Numbered from the stretch's first letter, positions 19,381 to 28,830 are shown. The stretch: 64,000 nt of DNA from Azospirillum brasilense (GCF_008365405.1 NZ_QOKV01000010.1:62001-126000), one strand, 5' to 3'. Numbers and translations: made by a program. Notes: a model not told the origin generated them from the sequence alone.

Positions 19381-19970
19381 GCGGGGGCGACCTGAAGCCC
19401 TGGACCGTGCTGGACCGCCGCACCCTGCTCGATGCCGGCCCCTTCGTCCGGGTGCACGCCGACACCATCGAGACCCCGGACGGCCAGCGGGTCGAGAACT
19501 TTTACCAGGTTGAACAGGGCGACTTTGTTCAGATGTTCGTCGAGGACGCGGATGGGCGTGTCCTGATGCTGCGCCAATACAAGCACGGCCCGCGCCGCGT
19601 CACCCAGACCTTTCCGGCGGGCGGGATCGATCCGGGGGAGGCGCCCCTGGCGGCGGCCAAGCGGGAACTGCTGGAAGAGACGGGCTATGTCGCGGAGGAG
19701 TGGACCGCGCTCGGCTCCTACGTGGTGCAGGCCAACCAGCGTGGCTGCGTCTGCCACCTGTTCCAGGCCCGCAACGCCCGGAAAGTGGCCGAGCCGGATT
19801 CCGGCGATCTGGAGGAGATGCGGCTGGAACTGCTGACCCGCGCGGACCTGATCGCCGCGGCGGCAGAGGGCGACTACGCCCTGCTGCCGGTCGTCGCCCT
19901 GCTGGGCGCCGTCCTGCTGCCGGAGCTGCGCGATAACCTCGCGCGGTCGGCGGCGCGTCCGGCGCCGTGA
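19377..19970 (+). CDS. Nudix hydrolase (ADP-ribose pyrophosphatase type)
   Basis: This 197-residue protein holds a complete Nudix box over GGIDPGEAPLAAAKRELLEE plus TGY (about 80-103), with the catalytic REXXEE core. The flanking QMFVEDADGRVLMLRQYKHG and FPAGG are typical of ADP-ribose pyrophosphatases, which hydrolyse ADP-ribose to AMP and ribose 5-phosphate. The true substrate is uncertain. The start ATG overlaps the map stop by four bases, so it is in an operon with map. Confidence 0.88.
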   Translation: MSGGDLKPWTVLDRRTLLDAGPFVRVHADTIETPDGQRVENFYQVEQGDFVQMFVEDADGRVLMLRQYKHGPRRVTQTFPAGGIDPGEAPLAAAKRELLEETGYVAEEWTALGSYVVQANQRGCVCHLFQARNARKVAEPDSGDLEEMRLELLTRADLIAAAAEGDYALLPVVALLGAVLLPELRDNLARSAARPAP

Positions 19971-19973
19971 CGG

Positions 19974-20192
19974 TCACTTCCCGTCGGTCGGGCCGGCGAA
20001 GAAATGGGCGAGCGCGTCGGCGGCTTCGAGCGACAGCTGGTTGTCGTTCTTGAGGAGTTGCTCGTGGGCGTTCTTGATGGTCTGCACCGTCTCTTCGTTG
20101 GTCAGCAGCCCCTTGGCCTGGAGCGTCTCCAGAATCTTGGCGCTCAGCATGAAGCTCGCGAAGGCCAGTCCGTTCGTGGTGATGTCCGCCAT
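19974..20192 (-). CDS. Small helical protein of unknown function
   Basis: The 72-residue product reads as two or three amphipathic helices (FASFMLSAKILETLQAKGLL, then EETVQTIKNAHEQLLKN and EAADALAHFFAG). It has no signal peptide, cysteines or catalytic motif. I do not recognise a family. It converges with the Nudix gene, whose stop is 3 bases away. It lies downstream of mlaF on the same strand, separated by a hairpin, so it may be independently transcribed. Confidence 0.65.
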   Translation of the reverse strand: MADITTNGLAFASFMLSAKILETLQAKGLLTNEETVQTIKNAHEQLLKNDNQLSLEAADALAHFFAGPTDGK

Positions 20193-20211
20193 ACTCGTCT
20201 CTCCGATGGGG

Positions 20212-20233
20212 CGCCGGCCCGTGGTGGCCGGCG
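20212..20233 (-). terminator. Hairpin after mlaF (possible terminator)
   Basis: CGCCGGCC (20212-20219) pairs perfectly with GGCCGGCG (20226-20233) around a six-base loop. It follows the mlaF stop on the minus strand but lacks a T run in that orientation, so it may only be a 3'-end-stabilising hairpin. Confidence 0.35.
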
Positions 20234-20295
20234 TGCTTTGTGGCCGACCCTACCGGGCGGCAGGTTAATTTTGCACGAACCGGCGTTGCGGCGCC

Positions 20296-21099
20296 TTACA
20301 GCGCCCGCACCTGCATCTTGATCGGCCCTTCGCCCCGGCCGTGGACGAACTGGTCGACGTAGGGGTTGCCGGAATGGTCGATGTCGTTGGCGTGGCCGGT
20401 CCAGATGATCCGGCCCTGGTAGATCATCGCGACGCGGTCGGCGATTTTGCGGGCCGAGGCCATGTCGTGGGTGATGGTCACGGCGGTGGCGCCGAGGTCC
20501 TTCACGCATTTCACGATCAGCTCGTTGATCACGTCGGCCATGATCGGGTCGAGGCCGGTCGTCGGCTCGTCGAAGAAGATGATCTCCGGCTCGTCGGCGA
20601 TGGCACGGGCGAGGCCGACGCGCTTCTGCATGCCGCCCGACAGCTCCGACGGGAACAGTTCCCCGACCTCCGGGCCAAGGCCGACCGCGCCCATCTTGGC
20701 GATGGCGATGTCCTTGGCCTTGGCGCGCGGCATGTGCTCGCCCTGGATCAGGCCGAAGGCGACGTTCTCCCAGACCTTCAGGCTGTCGAACAGGGCCGCA
20801 CCCTGGAACAGCATGCCGAACTTGTGCAGCAGCTTCTCCCGCTCGCGCGGGCGCAGCTTCGTCGTCTCCTCGCCGTCGACCCGGATGGACCCGCTGTCCG
20901 GGGACAGAAGGCCCAGGATGCACTTCAGCATCACCGACTTGCCGGTGCCCGACCCGCCGATGACGACCAGCGACTCGCCGCGCCCGACCTCCAGGTCGAT
21001 GCCGTTGAGCACGACCTTCGGTCCGAACGCCTTGTGCACGTTCTTCAGCGAAATCTTCGGCGGATGAGCGGGGGGAACCTGCGACATGGACTCGCTCAT
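20296..21099 (-). CDS. mlaF: Phospholipid transport ABC ATPase MlaF
   Basis: This 267-residue ATPase powers lipid movement between inner and outer membranes with MlaE. Walker A is GGSGTGKS (48-55), the signature is LSGGMQKRVGLARAI, Walker B is IIFFDEPTTGLDP, and the H-loop lies in VTITHDM. These match MlaF closely. It starts 10 bases after mlaE ends on the minus strand. The MlaD substrate-binding and MlaC periplasmic genes are not adjacent here, so the rest of the complex must be elsewhere or absent from this operon. Confidence 0.93.
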   Translation of the reverse strand: MSESMSQVPPAHPPKISLKNVHKAFGPKVVLNGIDLEVGRGESLVVIGGSGTGKSVMLKCILGLLSPDSGSIRVDGEETTKLRPREREKLLHKFGMLFQGAALFDSLKVWENVAFGLIQGEHMPRAKAKDIAIAKMGAVGLGPEVGELFPSELSGGMQKRVGLARAIADEPEIIFFDEPTTGLDPIMADVINELIVKCVKDLGATAVTITHDMASARKIADRVAMIYQGRIIWTGHANDIDHSGNPYVDQFVHGRGEGPIKMQVRAL

Positions 21100-21109
21100 T
21101 GCTCTGCGC

Positions 21110-21886
21110 TCACTTCGTCGAGAAGAAGATGCCGGTGATGAGGTAGTTCCACACCAGGATCAGGATGGAGGCCGACACCACCGCGTTGGTCGTCGCCGCA
21201 CCCACGCCCTGGGCGCCGCCACGCGAATGGTAGCCGTGGTAACAGCCCATCAGCGACACCATGAAACCGAACACCGCCGCCTTGACGAGGCCGGAGATCA
21301 CGTCGACCGGTTCCAGGAACTCCCAGGTCCGGCCGATGTAGGAGGCCGGGTTGAAGTCCAGCCGGTAGACGCCGACCAGAAAGCCGCCGAACACGCCGAT
21401 GATGTCCGCCACCAGCACCAGCAGCGGCAGCATGGCCAGCCCGGCGATCAGGCGGGGCGCCACCAGATACTTGAAGGGGTTGGTCGACAGGGTCGACAGC
21501 GCGTCGATCTGCTCGGTCACGCGCATGGTGCCGATCTCTGCGGCCATGGCGGCACCGATGCGTCCCGCGACCATCAGGCCGCCCAGCACCGGCCCCAGCT
21601 CCCGCGTCACCGACAGGGCGACCACCGTGGCGATGGCGCCCTCCGCCTGGAAGCGGGAGAAGCCGGAATAGCTCTGCAGCGCCAGCACCATGCCGGTGAA
21701 CAGCGCGGTCAGCCCGACCACCGGCAGCGAGTAGTAGCCGATGTCGATCATCTGCCGCAGGATCTGCCGCGGGTAGAACGGCGGACGCACGCAGTGCGAC
21801 AAGGCGGCGCCGGTGAACATGGCGAGCTTTCCGGTGGCTTCCAGAAAGATCAGGAAGGCCCGTCCGGTGGCGGCAAGGAAACCCAT
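21110..21886 (-). CDS. mlaE: Phospholipid transport permease MlaE
   Basis: The 258-residue inner-membrane permease has about five helices, and MlaE/YrbE hallmarks such as IGYYSLPVVGLTALFTGMVLALQ, RELGPVLGGLMVAGRIGAAMAAEIGTM split over two helices, and PRLIAGLAMLPLL. It pairs with MlaF. ATG 21886 shares one base with the alr stop (TGATG), showing translational coupling. A TTG one codon upstream is unlikely to be used. The operon dnaB-alr-mlaE-mlaF ties cell-wall and outer-membrane functions together. Confidence 0.93.
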   Translation of the reverse strand: MGFLAATGRAFLIFLEATGKLAMFTGAALSHCVRPPFYPRQILRQMIDIGYYSLPVVGLTALFTGMVLALQSYSGFSRFQAEGAIATVVALSVTRELGPVLGGLMVAGRIGAAMAAEIGTMRVTEQIDALSTLSTNPFKYLVAPRLIAGLAMLPLLVLVADIIGVFGGFLVGVYRLDFNPASYIGRTWEFLEPVDVISGLVKAAVFGFMVSLMGCYHGYHSRGGAQGVGAATTNAVVSASILILVWNYLITGIFFSTK

Positions 21887-23022
21887 CAAGCGACCTCAGG
21901 CGGCGGCGGGTCGCGGTAGACCCTGTGGTAACGCGCGCCCAGCGAGGTCAGGATCTCGTAGCCGATGGTTCCGCCCTCGCTCGCCACGGTGTCCACCGGG
22001 CGGTTCGGGCCGATCAGTTCCACCAGCCCGCCGGGCGTCACCGCCTCGTCGGGAAGGTGGCTGACGTCCACCGTGACCAGATCCATCGAAACACGCCCAA
22101 CCACCGGAGCGGCCACGCCATTGACGAAGACATGGCCGCACCCGCTGAGCGAGCGCAGATATCCGTCGGCATAACCCACTGCGATGGTTGCGATTTTTCC
22201 TCTCGCCGCAACGCGGTGCGTGGCACCGTAGCCAACGGTCATAGGGCTGTCAACGTTGCGCACCTGAAGCAGCCGGGCGTCGAGCCGGATGGTGTCCCGC
22301 ATCGGGTTCACGGCACCGGGCGTCGGGTTGACGCCGTAGAGCGCGCACCCGGGCCGCACGAGGTCGAAATGGAAGGCCGTTCCGTGGAAGATGCCGGAGG
22401 AATTGGCGAAACTCGCCGCGGCCGCGGGCAGGCGCCCGATCGCCGAGCGGAAGCGCCCGAGCTGCTGGCTGTTCATCACCGAGTCTTCGTCGGCGCAGGC
22501 GAGGTGGGTCATCCACACCCGGACATCCACTCCCTCCAGCCGGGAGAGATCACCGACCAGCGTGTCCAGCTCGTCCGGACCGACCCCGAGTCGGTTCATG
22601 CCGGTGTCGATGTGGACGACGGCGGGCAGGGCCGTTCCCTGCGTCTTGGCGTGGGCCTGCCACCCGGCGATGTCGCCCAGATGGTTCAGAACCGGCAGGA
22701 TACGGTGGGCCGTAAAGTCCGGCGCGGTGCCGGCGGGCAGGCCGCCCAGCGACAGCACGCGGGCCTCCGGCGGCGCCACCGCGCGGACGGCCAGGGCCTC
22801 CTCGAACTGGGCGACGACGAAGGTCCGGCAGCCGGCGGCAGCCAGCGCCGGAACGACGCGGTCCACCCCCAGGCCATAGGCGTTCGCTTTGACCACGGCG
22901 GCGCATTCGGCGGGCGCCACCCGGTCGCGGAGCTGCGTCCAGTTGGCGACCACGGCGCCGAGGTCGATGGTCAGGACGGCGCCGGCGCGGGCCAGCGGAT
23001 CACTCAGTGGGGCCGAAGTCAT
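21886..23022 (-). CDS. alr: Alanine racemase
   Basis: This 378-residue PLP enzyme converts L- to D-alanine for peptidoglycan. The PLP lysine is Lys45 in VVKANAYGLG, and the second catalytic residue is the Tyr in MTVGYGATHR. Other family motifs are HIDTGMNRLG, RPGCALYGVNP and GRVSMDL. ATG 23022 gives the standard start; the longer upstream frame is low-complexity sequence inside dnaB. The first 23 bases overlap the end of dnaB. Its stop overlaps the mlaE start. Confidence 0.95.
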   Translation of the reverse strand: MTSAPLSDPLARAGAVLTIDLGAVVANWTQLRDRVAPAECAAVVKANAYGLGVDRVVPALAAAGCRTFVVAQFEEALAVRAVAPPEARVLSLGGLPAGTAPDFTAHRILPVLNHLGDIAGWQAHAKTQGTALPAVVHIDTGMNRLGVGPDELDTLVGDLSRLEGVDVRVWMTHLACADEDSVMNSQQLGRFRSAIGRLPAAAASFANSSGIFHGTAFHFDLVRPGCALYGVNPTPGAVNPMRDTIRLDARLLQVRNVDSPMTVGYGATHRVAARGKIATIAVGYADGYLRSLSGCGHVFVNGVAAPVVGRVSMDLVTVDVSHLPDEAVTPGGLVELIGPNRPVDTVASEGGTIGYEILTSLGARYHRVYRDPPPPEVA

Positions 23023-24532
23023 GGGTCGTGTCGAGGTCGCCGAATCTGGTGAACTGGCCGTCGAAGAACATGCGGACGCTGCCGATCGGGCCGTGGCGCT
23101 GCTTGGCGATGATCGCCTCCGCGGTGTTGTGCACCTCGGCGGCGCGCCTCTGCCAGTTGGCGTAGCGGTCGTTGTACTTGTCCTCCGACTCCTCCGGCCG
23201 GCGGGCCGGCTCGGCACGCTCAAGATAGTACTGTTCGCGGTAAACGAACATCACAACGTCGGCGTCCTGCTCGATGGAGCCCGATTCGCGCAGGTCGGCG
23301 AGCTGCGGCCGCTTGTCCTCGCGCATTTCCACCGCGCGGCTGAGCTGGGACAGCGCCAGCACCGGCACCTCCAGCTCCTTGGCGATGGCCTTCAGGCCGC
23401 GGGTGATCTCCGAGATTTCCTGCACGCGGTTCTCGTTGCCCTTGGTCGAGCCGCCGCGCAGCAGCTGGAGATAATCCACCACCACCATGCCCAGCCCGTG
23501 CGTGCGCTTCAGCCGGCGGCAGCGGGTGCGCACCGCCGCGATGGTCAGGGCCGGCGTGTCGTCCACGAAGAAGGGGACACGGCTGAGTTCCTGGCTGGCC
23601 GCCACGAACTTGGGGAAGTCGCTGTCCTTGATCTCGCCGCGGCGAATCTTGTCGCCCGATACCTCGGCCTCGCCGGCCAGGATACGGGTGGCGAGCTGCT
23701 CCGCCGACATTTCCAGCGAGAAGAAGCCGACCGGCGCGCCCTCCCCGCCGTTGGTGCGCATGTGCGCCTTGGCGGCGTTGAAGGCGATGTTGGTGGCGAG
23801 CGCCGTCTTGCCCATGGAGGGGCGCCCGGCGAGGATGACGAGGTCCGAGGGGTGCAGGCCGCCCAGCTTGCGGTCGAGGTCGCGCAGGCCCGTGGTGACG
23901 CCGGTGACGTGGCTGGAGCGGCGGAAGGCCGTCTCCGCCGTGGCGATGGCCGCCTTCAGCGACTCGGAGAAAGCGATGAAGCCGCCACGCACGTCGCCGG
24001 TCGAGGCGAGGTCGAACAGCTGCTTCTCCGCCGTTTCGATCTGGTCCATGGCGTCGATGTCGAGGTCGTGCTGGTACGCCTCGTTCACCATGTCCGTGCC
24101 GACTTCGATCAACTGCCGGCGCAGGAACAAGTCGTGGATCGTCTTGCCGTAATCGCCCGCGTTGACCACCGTCACGACGTTGGCGGCGAGCTGCGCCAGA
24201 TAGCCGGCGCCGCCGTCCGGCGCCAGTTCGACGTCGTTGTCGAAATAGGCCTTCAGGGTCACCGGATTGGCGATCTGGCCGCGCTCCACCATCTTGGCGA
24301 TGGCCGAGTAGATGCGCTGGTGCGCCGGGTCGTAGAAATGCTCGGCGCGCAGGAACTCGCCGACCTTCTCATACGCCTTGTTGTTCACCAGGATGGCGCC
24401 GAGGAGCGCCTGTTCCGCCTCCTCGTTGTGCGGCGGCGTGCGGTATTCCGCCGTCGGCTTCGCGGCACCGGCACGGGACAGCCCGCCGTCGAGGGGGCGC
24501 GGCTCGAAAAGCTGGGTGGTCTTGTCATCCAT
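23000..24532 (-). CDS. dnaB: Replicative DNA helicase DnaB
   Basis: This 510-residue protein is a hexameric 5'-3' fork helicase. The N-terminal DnaG-interaction domain starts near PPHNEEAEQALLGAILVNN (about 35-140). The RecA-fold C-terminal domain has Walker A GRPSMGKTALA (about 235-246), SLEMSAEQLATRIL, Walker B VVVDYLQLL and SQLSRAVE. A ~30-residue unconserved N-terminal extension precedes the core. It is the first gene of a minus-strand operon with alr and mlaEF. The upstream gap holds an 8-of-9 match to a DnaA box at 24609-24617. Confidence 0.96.
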   Translation of the reverse strand: MDDKTTQLFEPRPLDGGLSRAGAAKPTAEYRTPPHNEEAEQALLGAILVNNKAYEKVGEFLRAEHFYDPAHQRIYSAIAKMVERGQIANPVTLKAYFDNDVELAPDGGAGYLAQLAANVVTVVNAGDYGKTIHDLFLRRQLIEVGTDMVNEAYQHDLDIDAMDQIETAEKQLFDLASTGDVRGGFIAFSESLKAAIATAETAFRRSSHVTGVTTGLRDLDRKLGGLHPSDLVILAGRPSMGKTALATNIAFNAAKAHMRTNGGEGAPVGFFSLEMSAEQLATRILAGEAEVSGDKIRRGEIKDSDFPKFVAASQELSRVPFFVDDTPALTIAAVRTRCRRLKRTHGLGMVVVDYLQLLRGGSTKGNENRVQEISEITRGLKAIAKELEVPVLALSQLSRAVEMREDKRPQLADLRESGSIEQDADVVMFVYREQYYLERAEPARRPEESEDKYNDRYANWQRRAAEVHNTAEAIIAKQRHGPIGSVRMFFDGQFTRFGDLDTTHDFGPTE

Positions 24533-24714
24533 GGCGGCACTTTAGCAAAGGGCGGCACGCAAAGCTGTGCGATCGGGTTAAGAATACCCACAATCCTGTG
24601 AGTAACTTTCATCCACAGCCGGTGAAAGCTGGGGGCAACGGCAAATTCAAACGTCACATCAAGGTGTTGGACCTTGGCAAACTCTGTGTGTCGATGTGGC
24701 GCGAACGCCGCTGG

Positions 24715-25968
24715 TCAAGCGTTGTTGGCGCCGATCGTCCGGCCGGTGCGCAAGGGTGGCGGCACCGCATCGGCCAAGGCTGCTTCAGTGCGATGCATGT
24801 AGTCGCGAACGAGCGGAACGGCGCCCAGCGAGCGGGCCAACTGCATCTGGAAGACCATATGTCCCTGGTGGCGGAAGCTGATTTCCGCCCCGGCCAGATA
24901 GAACTCCCACATTCGGCAAAAACGTTCGTCGTACATGTCGAGGACCTCCTTCCGCCGGGCCGCAAAGCGCTCCCGCCAGTGGCGCAGGGTCTCGGCGTAG
25001 TGAAGGCGCAGAATTTCGACGTCGGTGTTCCACAGCCCGGCCTTCTCCACCGCCGGGATCACCTCCGACAGGGCGGGCGAGTAGCCGCCGGGAAAGATGT
25101 ATTTGCGGAACCACGGGTTGGTGGACCCCGGTCCATCCGACCGTCCGATGGCGTGAAGCAACGCCACCCCGTCCTCGGCCAGCAGGTCGCGCAGCTTTGC
25201 GAAGAAGACCGGATAATAGGGCACCCCGACATGCTCGAACATGCCGACCGAGACGATGCGGTCGAAGCGTCCTTCCATCTGCCGGTAGTCGCGCAGCTCG
25301 AAGCGGACCTGACCGGCCAGCCCGGCATGGGCCGCCCGCTCCCGCGCCACGGCGAGCTGCTCGCGGGACAAGGTGATTCCGGTGACCTGGGCGCCGGTCA
25401 TGCGGGCGAGATAGAGCGCCATGCCGCCCCAGCCGCACCCGATGTCCAGCACCCGCATGCCGGGCCGAAGCAGCAGCTTCGCCGCAACGTGCCGTTTCTT
25501 GGCCTCCTGCGCCTCCTCCAGCCCGGCGTCGGTGGTGGGGAAGTAGGCGCAGGAATATTGCAGGTCGCGGTCGAGAAACAATTCGAAGAAGGCCCGCGAC
25601 AGATCGTAATGATGGGCGACGTTGCGCCGCGACCGCCGCAGGGGATTGCTCTGCTGGAAGAGCCGCAGCGCGGGGGAGAGGGCTTCCCGGATTCTGCCCA
25701 GCGCGCCCTGGACATTGTCCGGCCCGGCGCACAGCAGCGCCAGGAAATCATAGACGGAGCCACCCTCGATGGTCAGGCGGCCGTCCATGTAGGCTTCGCC
25801 GAATCGAAGCCGCGGATTCACCACGAGGTCGCGGTGCAACGCCCTGTCGTGCAGGCGCAACGTGAGGGACGGGGTGCCGACCCCGACCCGGTGCCTCCGC
25901 CCATCGGCACCGACGATGTCCAGAGCACCGGTGGTCAGGGCCGGGCTGAGCAGGCGGGCAAGCAGCAT
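24715..25968 (-). CDS. Cyclopropane-fatty-acyl-phospholipid synthase family methyltransferase
   Basis: This 417-residue SAM-dependent enzyme carries VLDIGCGWGG (173-182) for SAM binding. N-terminal features NPRLRFGEAYMDG and NVAHHYDLS, and DLQYSCAYFPTTDAGLEEAQ, match the Cfa family, which adds a methylene bridge to unsaturated phospholipid acyl chains at the inner membrane. Late motifs include FPGGYSPALSE. ATG 25968 follows GGAG and starts at family homology. It sits between dnaB and rplI on the same strand but is separated from both by gaps of about 180 and 250 bases. Confidence 0.9.
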   Translation of the reverse strand: MLLARLLSPALTTGALDIVGADGRRHRVGVGTPSLTLRLHDRALHRDLVVNPRLRFGEAYMDGRLTIEGGSVYDFLALLCAGPDNVQGALGRIREALSPALRLFQQSNPLRRSRRNVAHHYDLSRAFFELFLDRDLQYSCAYFPTTDAGLEEAQEAKKRHVAAKLLLRPGMRVLDIGCGWGGMALYLARMTGAQVTGITLSREQLAVARERAAHAGLAGQVRFELRDYRQMEGRFDRIVSVGMFEHVGVPYYPVFFAKLRDLLAEDGVALLHAIGRSDGPGSTNPWFRKYIFPGGYSPALSEVIPAVEKAGLWNTDVEILRLHYAETLRHWRERFAARRKEVLDMYDERFCRMWEFYLAGAEISFRHQGHMVFQMQLARSLGAVPLVRDYMHRTEAALADAVPPPLRTGRTIGANNA

Positions 25969-26147
25969 CGGGCATCTCCACGTCCGTCGAACGCGACTCG
26001 GTTCGGATGTTCGCCGCAAGCGAATCAACCGGGAACGAGAGTCGGAGTTCGGAGCGGGGAGAGGCAACCCGCCGGACGGGGCAGGGAACGGGGCGTCGGG
26101 CGCATCCGGATGGGGGAGGGCCGGATGATGCGGGGCGCCGAAAGCGG

Positions 26148-26183
26148 AAAAGCCGCCTCGCCCCTTTCGGGGGCGGGCGGCTT
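26148..26183 (-). terminator. Intrinsic terminator after rplI
   Basis: AAGCCGCC (26150-26157) pairs with GGCGGCTT (26176-26183), extended by an inner GCCCC/GGGGC pairing. Read on the minus strand, the second arm ends in a short T run. It closes the rpsF-rpsR-DUF2232-rplI operon and separates it from the Cfa-type gene. Confidence 0.88.
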
Positions 26184-26217
26184 CCGGACGAGCGGACTGG
26201 TCTCGTTGAGCGGGCGG

Positions 26218-26784
26218 TCAGCCCTCCTCGGAAACCTCGGCCTCGGGGGCCTCGGGGGCCTCCTCGATCTCGTCCTCGTCGTCGCGCAGGTCGGCCGCGG
26301 TGACCATGCCGCCGCGGGAGCGCTGGAGTTCAGCCTCTTCCTGCGAGCGGGCGACGTTCACCGTGACGGAGATGCTCACCTCGGGGTGCAGGACGACGCG
26401 CAGCTTGAACAGGCCCAGCGTCTTGATCGGGGTCTCGATCGACACCTGCTTGCGGTCGACCTTGTAGCCGGCGGCGTCAAGGGCGTCCGCGACGTCGCGC
26501 GGGGTCACCGAACCGTACAGAACGCCGGTCTCGCCGGCCTGACGGATCACGACGACCGACACGTCGTTCATCTTGGTGGCCACCTGCTCGGCGTCCTTGC
26601 GGCGCTCCAGGTTGACGGCCTCCAGATGGGCCTTCTGCTTCTCGAAGAACGCCATGTTCGCCTTGGTGGCGCGCATGGCCTTCTTCTGCGGCAGCAGATA
26701 GTTGCGGGCGAAGCCGGGACGCACCTTCACGACCTGGCCCATCTGGCCGAGCTTCTCGACCCGCTCCAGCAGAATAACTTCCAT
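26218..26784 (-). CDS. rplI: 50S ribosomal protein L9
   Basis: This 188-residue protein binds 23S rRNA. The N-terminal domain [33 protein letters not shown] is the L9 signature, followed by a long helix ([19 protein letters not shown]) and the C-terminal domain ending near [14 protein letters not shown]. An acidic tail ([16 protein letters not shown]) of about 30 residues extends past the E. coli length, as in many alphaproteobacteria. Its ATG overlaps the stop of the DUF2232 gene by one base (TGATG). Confidence 0.97.
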   Translation of the reverse strand: MEVILLERVEKLGQMGQVVKVRPGFARNYLLPQKKAMRATKANMAFFEKQKAHLEAVNLERRKDAEQVATKMNDVSVVVIRQAGETGVLYGSVTPRDVADALDAAGYKVDRKQVSIETPIKTLGLFKLRVVLHPEVSISVTVNVARSQEEAELQRSRGGMVTAADLRDDEDEIEEAPEAPEAEVSEEG

Positions 26785-27740
26785 CACTCGTCCTCCTGAT
26801 CGGGGCCGGCGGGCCGGAGACGGCGACGCAGCCCAATCCATTGCTCGATCATGCCAAGACCGACCATCAGCACGATCGGCCAACCGAAAAGAAACAGGAA
26901 CATGTAGAACCCGACGAGGATCGGCAGCTTGGCCGACCGGCTTCGGGCGAACACATGAACCACCGAAAGCCCGGCAAAGGCGAATGGCAGGGCCAGGATC
27001 AGCGCGGCGTTGACCGCGAGGAACCCGACCGGGTCCGACGCCAGCGAGGCCGCCACCATGGCCAGCAGGAACGCCGTGGCGAGCCACCGCGGCAGTTCCA
27101 GGTCGTCCAGCCGCATGGCGGGGCGCTTGTTGCGGCCGAACCGCATCAGGACGCCCTGCGCCAGGGCTCCGTTGACGATCGTCATGACGAGCCATGAGAT
27201 CACCGCGAAGCCCGGCAACACCTCGGCCATCCAGATGTCCTGCGGGTCCGGGGCCTGCTGGCCCTGCGCGGAGAACATCTGGTCCGCCATGCGGCCCAGC
27301 GTTTCCCGCACCGCTCCCTCCAGCCCGCCGGGCTGATCGAGCGTCAGAACCGCGGCGCCCAGAAGGCCCGCCAGTCCCATGCCGGTCAGCGCCATCAGGA
27401 GCCGGCCCGGAGGATACCATTCCACACTCCCGTCGGGAGCCGCCCGCGCCAGCAGCGCCTGCCGCACCACCAGGATGACCGGGACAGCCGCGGTCACCAG
27501 ATAGGCGAGAGACACCAGAAGGCTGGACGACACCGCCAGGACCGCCACCGTCCCCGCCGCACCGGCGAGAAGGGAGGCGGTGGAGCCGAGCCACAGTCCC
27601 GCAAGGAACAATGGCAGCGGCGCCAGATAGCCCAGGATCAGCGCTCCGAACCCGCCGAACAGAACGGCGAGGTAGAAGAAAGCGCTGACCACGCCGACAC
27701 CGATGGCAGCCGCCAGAGGGGCGGCCAGGGGCGAGGCCAT
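26784..27740 (-). CDS. DUF2232 integral membrane protein
   Basis: This 318-residue protein has about eight predicted helices in two groups split by a polar loop around residues 140-160. It matches DUF2232 (YybS-like) proteins, which lie between rpsR and rplI in many alphaproteobacteria. Some are thought to be energy-coupling or substrate-binding membrane components, but no function is established. It ends in a short basic and acidic tail ([14 protein letters not shown]). Its stop overlaps the rplI start, so expression is coupled to L9. Confidence 0.87.
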   Translation of the reverse strand: MASPLAAPLAAAIGVGVVSAFFYLAVLFGGFGALILGYLAPLPLFLAGLWLGSTASLLAGAAGTVAVLAVSSSLLVSLAYLVTAAVPVILVVRQALLARAAPDGSVEWYPPGRLLMALTGMGLAGLLGAAVLTLDQPGGLEGAVRETLGRMADQMFSAQGQQAPDPQDIWMAEVLPGFAVISWLVMTIVNGALAQGVLMRFGRNKRPAMRLDDLELPRWLATAFLLAMVAASLASDPVGFLAVNAALILALPFAFAGLSVVHVFARSRSAKLPILVGFYMFLFLFGWPIVLMVGLGMIEQWIGLRRRLRPAGPDQEDE

Positions 27741-27773
27741 GGGATTGCCTTTGCCTGTTGTCCGCTTCGGTCC

Positions 27774-28046
27774 TTACTTCACCACGTAGGGAAGCAGGGC
27801 CAGGAAGCGGGCGCGCTTGATGGCGCGGGCGAGTTCGCGCTGCTTCTTCGCGGAAACCGCGGTGATGCGGCTCGGCACGATCTTGCCACGCTCGGAGATG
27901 AAGCGGGACAGGAGCTTGACGTCCTTGTAGTCGATCGCCGGGGCGTTTGCGCCCGAGAACGGGCAGGTCTTGCGGCGGCGGAAGAACGGACGGCGGGGAC
28001 CGCCACCGGTGCGGGCCGGAGCGCCCGAGGTCTGCTTGTCGGACAT
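27774..28046 (-). CDS. rpsR: 30S ribosomal protein S18
   Basis: The 90-residue protein binds 16S rRNA beside S6. The core reads [29 protein letters not shown] and [20 protein letters not shown], all S18 hallmarks. A ~20-residue Gly/Pro/Arg N-terminal extension is present. It begins directly after the rpsF stop in the minus direction, consistent with co-transcription with S6. Confidence 0.97.
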   Translation of the reverse strand: MSDKQTSGAPARTGGGPRRPFFRRRKTCPFSGANAPAIDYKDVKLLSRFISERGKIVPSRITAVSAKKQRELARAIKRARFLALLPYVVK

Positions 28047-28484
28047 TTAGGCGTTCTCCCCTTCGGCAACGGTGGGCTCCTGGCGACGCGGCGGGCGCGG
28101 GCCACGATCGTCGAAGCGGCGCGGGCCGCGATCGCCGCGATCGCCGCGGTCACCACGCTCGCCGCGGCTCTGCATCATCACCGACGGGTTGGCGTCCAGC
28201 GCATCGACGCGGACGGTCATGAAGCGCAGCACGTCCTCGTTGATGCCCATGTTGCGCTCCATCTCGAGGACGGCGGCGGCGGGGGCGTCAAGGTTGAACA
28301 GGGTGTAGTGACCCTTGCGGTTCTTCTTGATCTTGTAGGTGAGCGTCTTCAGACCCCAGTATTCGGTCTTGGCGACCTGGCCGCCGTTGTCGCGAATGAT
28401 CTGGGCGAACTGCTCGCCGAGCTGTTCGGCCTGGGCGGCCGAGATGTCCTGGCGCGCGATCAGCACGCACTCGTAAAGAGCCAT
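28047..28484 (-). CDS. rpsF: 30S ribosomal protein S6
   Basis: The 145-residue protein starts [14 protein letters not shown] and contains [25 protein letters not shown] and [19 protein letters not shown], all S6 signatures. Residues from about 108 form an Arg/Gly/Asp-rich repetitive tail ([10 protein letters not shown]). The ATG at 28484 follows GGGAG at a good distance and is preferred over an upstream in-frame ATG at 28496. It is the first gene of the rpsF-rpsR-DUF2232-rplI operon. Confidence 0.96.
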   Translation of the reverse strand: MALYECVLIARQDISAAQAEQLGEQFAQIIRDNGGQVAKTEYWGLKTLTYKIKKNRKGHYTLFNLDAPAAAVLEMERNMGINEDVLRFMTVRVDALDANPSVMMQSRGERGDRGDRGDRGPRRFDDRGPRPPRRQEPTVAEGENA

Positions 28485-28786
28485 TATACTCCCCATGGCT
28501 GTTCATGGTCCGGCGCTGCGCCCCATCCCCTATGGACAGGATCAGCCGCCCGGGCCTAGCCGACGGCACGCGAGCCACCGGCAAGGAGTTATGAAGCGGC
28601 GCAGTATGCACAAAAGCCCTATCCCGACAAGCGGAAACATCGGCCGGCCCGCGATTCCGGCGATGTCGTCTTCGGCAGGCCATGGACAGGCCGTCCTCTC
28701 CGTTCGTCTTTGCATTGCAGCAATGAAAAAACGCCGGAAAAGCAACAGAAAGGCACCAATTCCAGCCCTTCAACGTTGAGCATCGC

Positions 28787-28814
28787 TTGACTTGCCCGAA
28801 AGGCCGGGTATGAC
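28787..28814 (+). promoter_or_regulatory. Candidate sigma-70 promoter of the fab operon
   Basis: TTGACT (28787-28792) and TATGAC (28809-28814) are separated by 16 bases and point to fabD. The predicted start is near 28821, about 57 bases before the fabD ATG. Confidence 0.55.
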
Positions 28815-28830
28815 TGTCGCCGAATTCAAC

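Noticed and set aside
24598..26799. A 733-codon plus-strand reading frame
   Set aside because: It spans the antisense of the Cfa-type gene, a terminator and rplI. No conserved motif is seen.
28090..28165. Short repeated units resembling a repeat array
   Set aside because: They encode the Arg/Gly/Asp tail of ribosomal protein S6. They are in frame, very short and without spacers, so not a CRISPR.
28542..28745. A 67-codon minus-strand frame in the rpsF-fabD gap
   Set aside because: It has no ribosome site or conserved-looking sequence, and the gap carries promoter elements instead.
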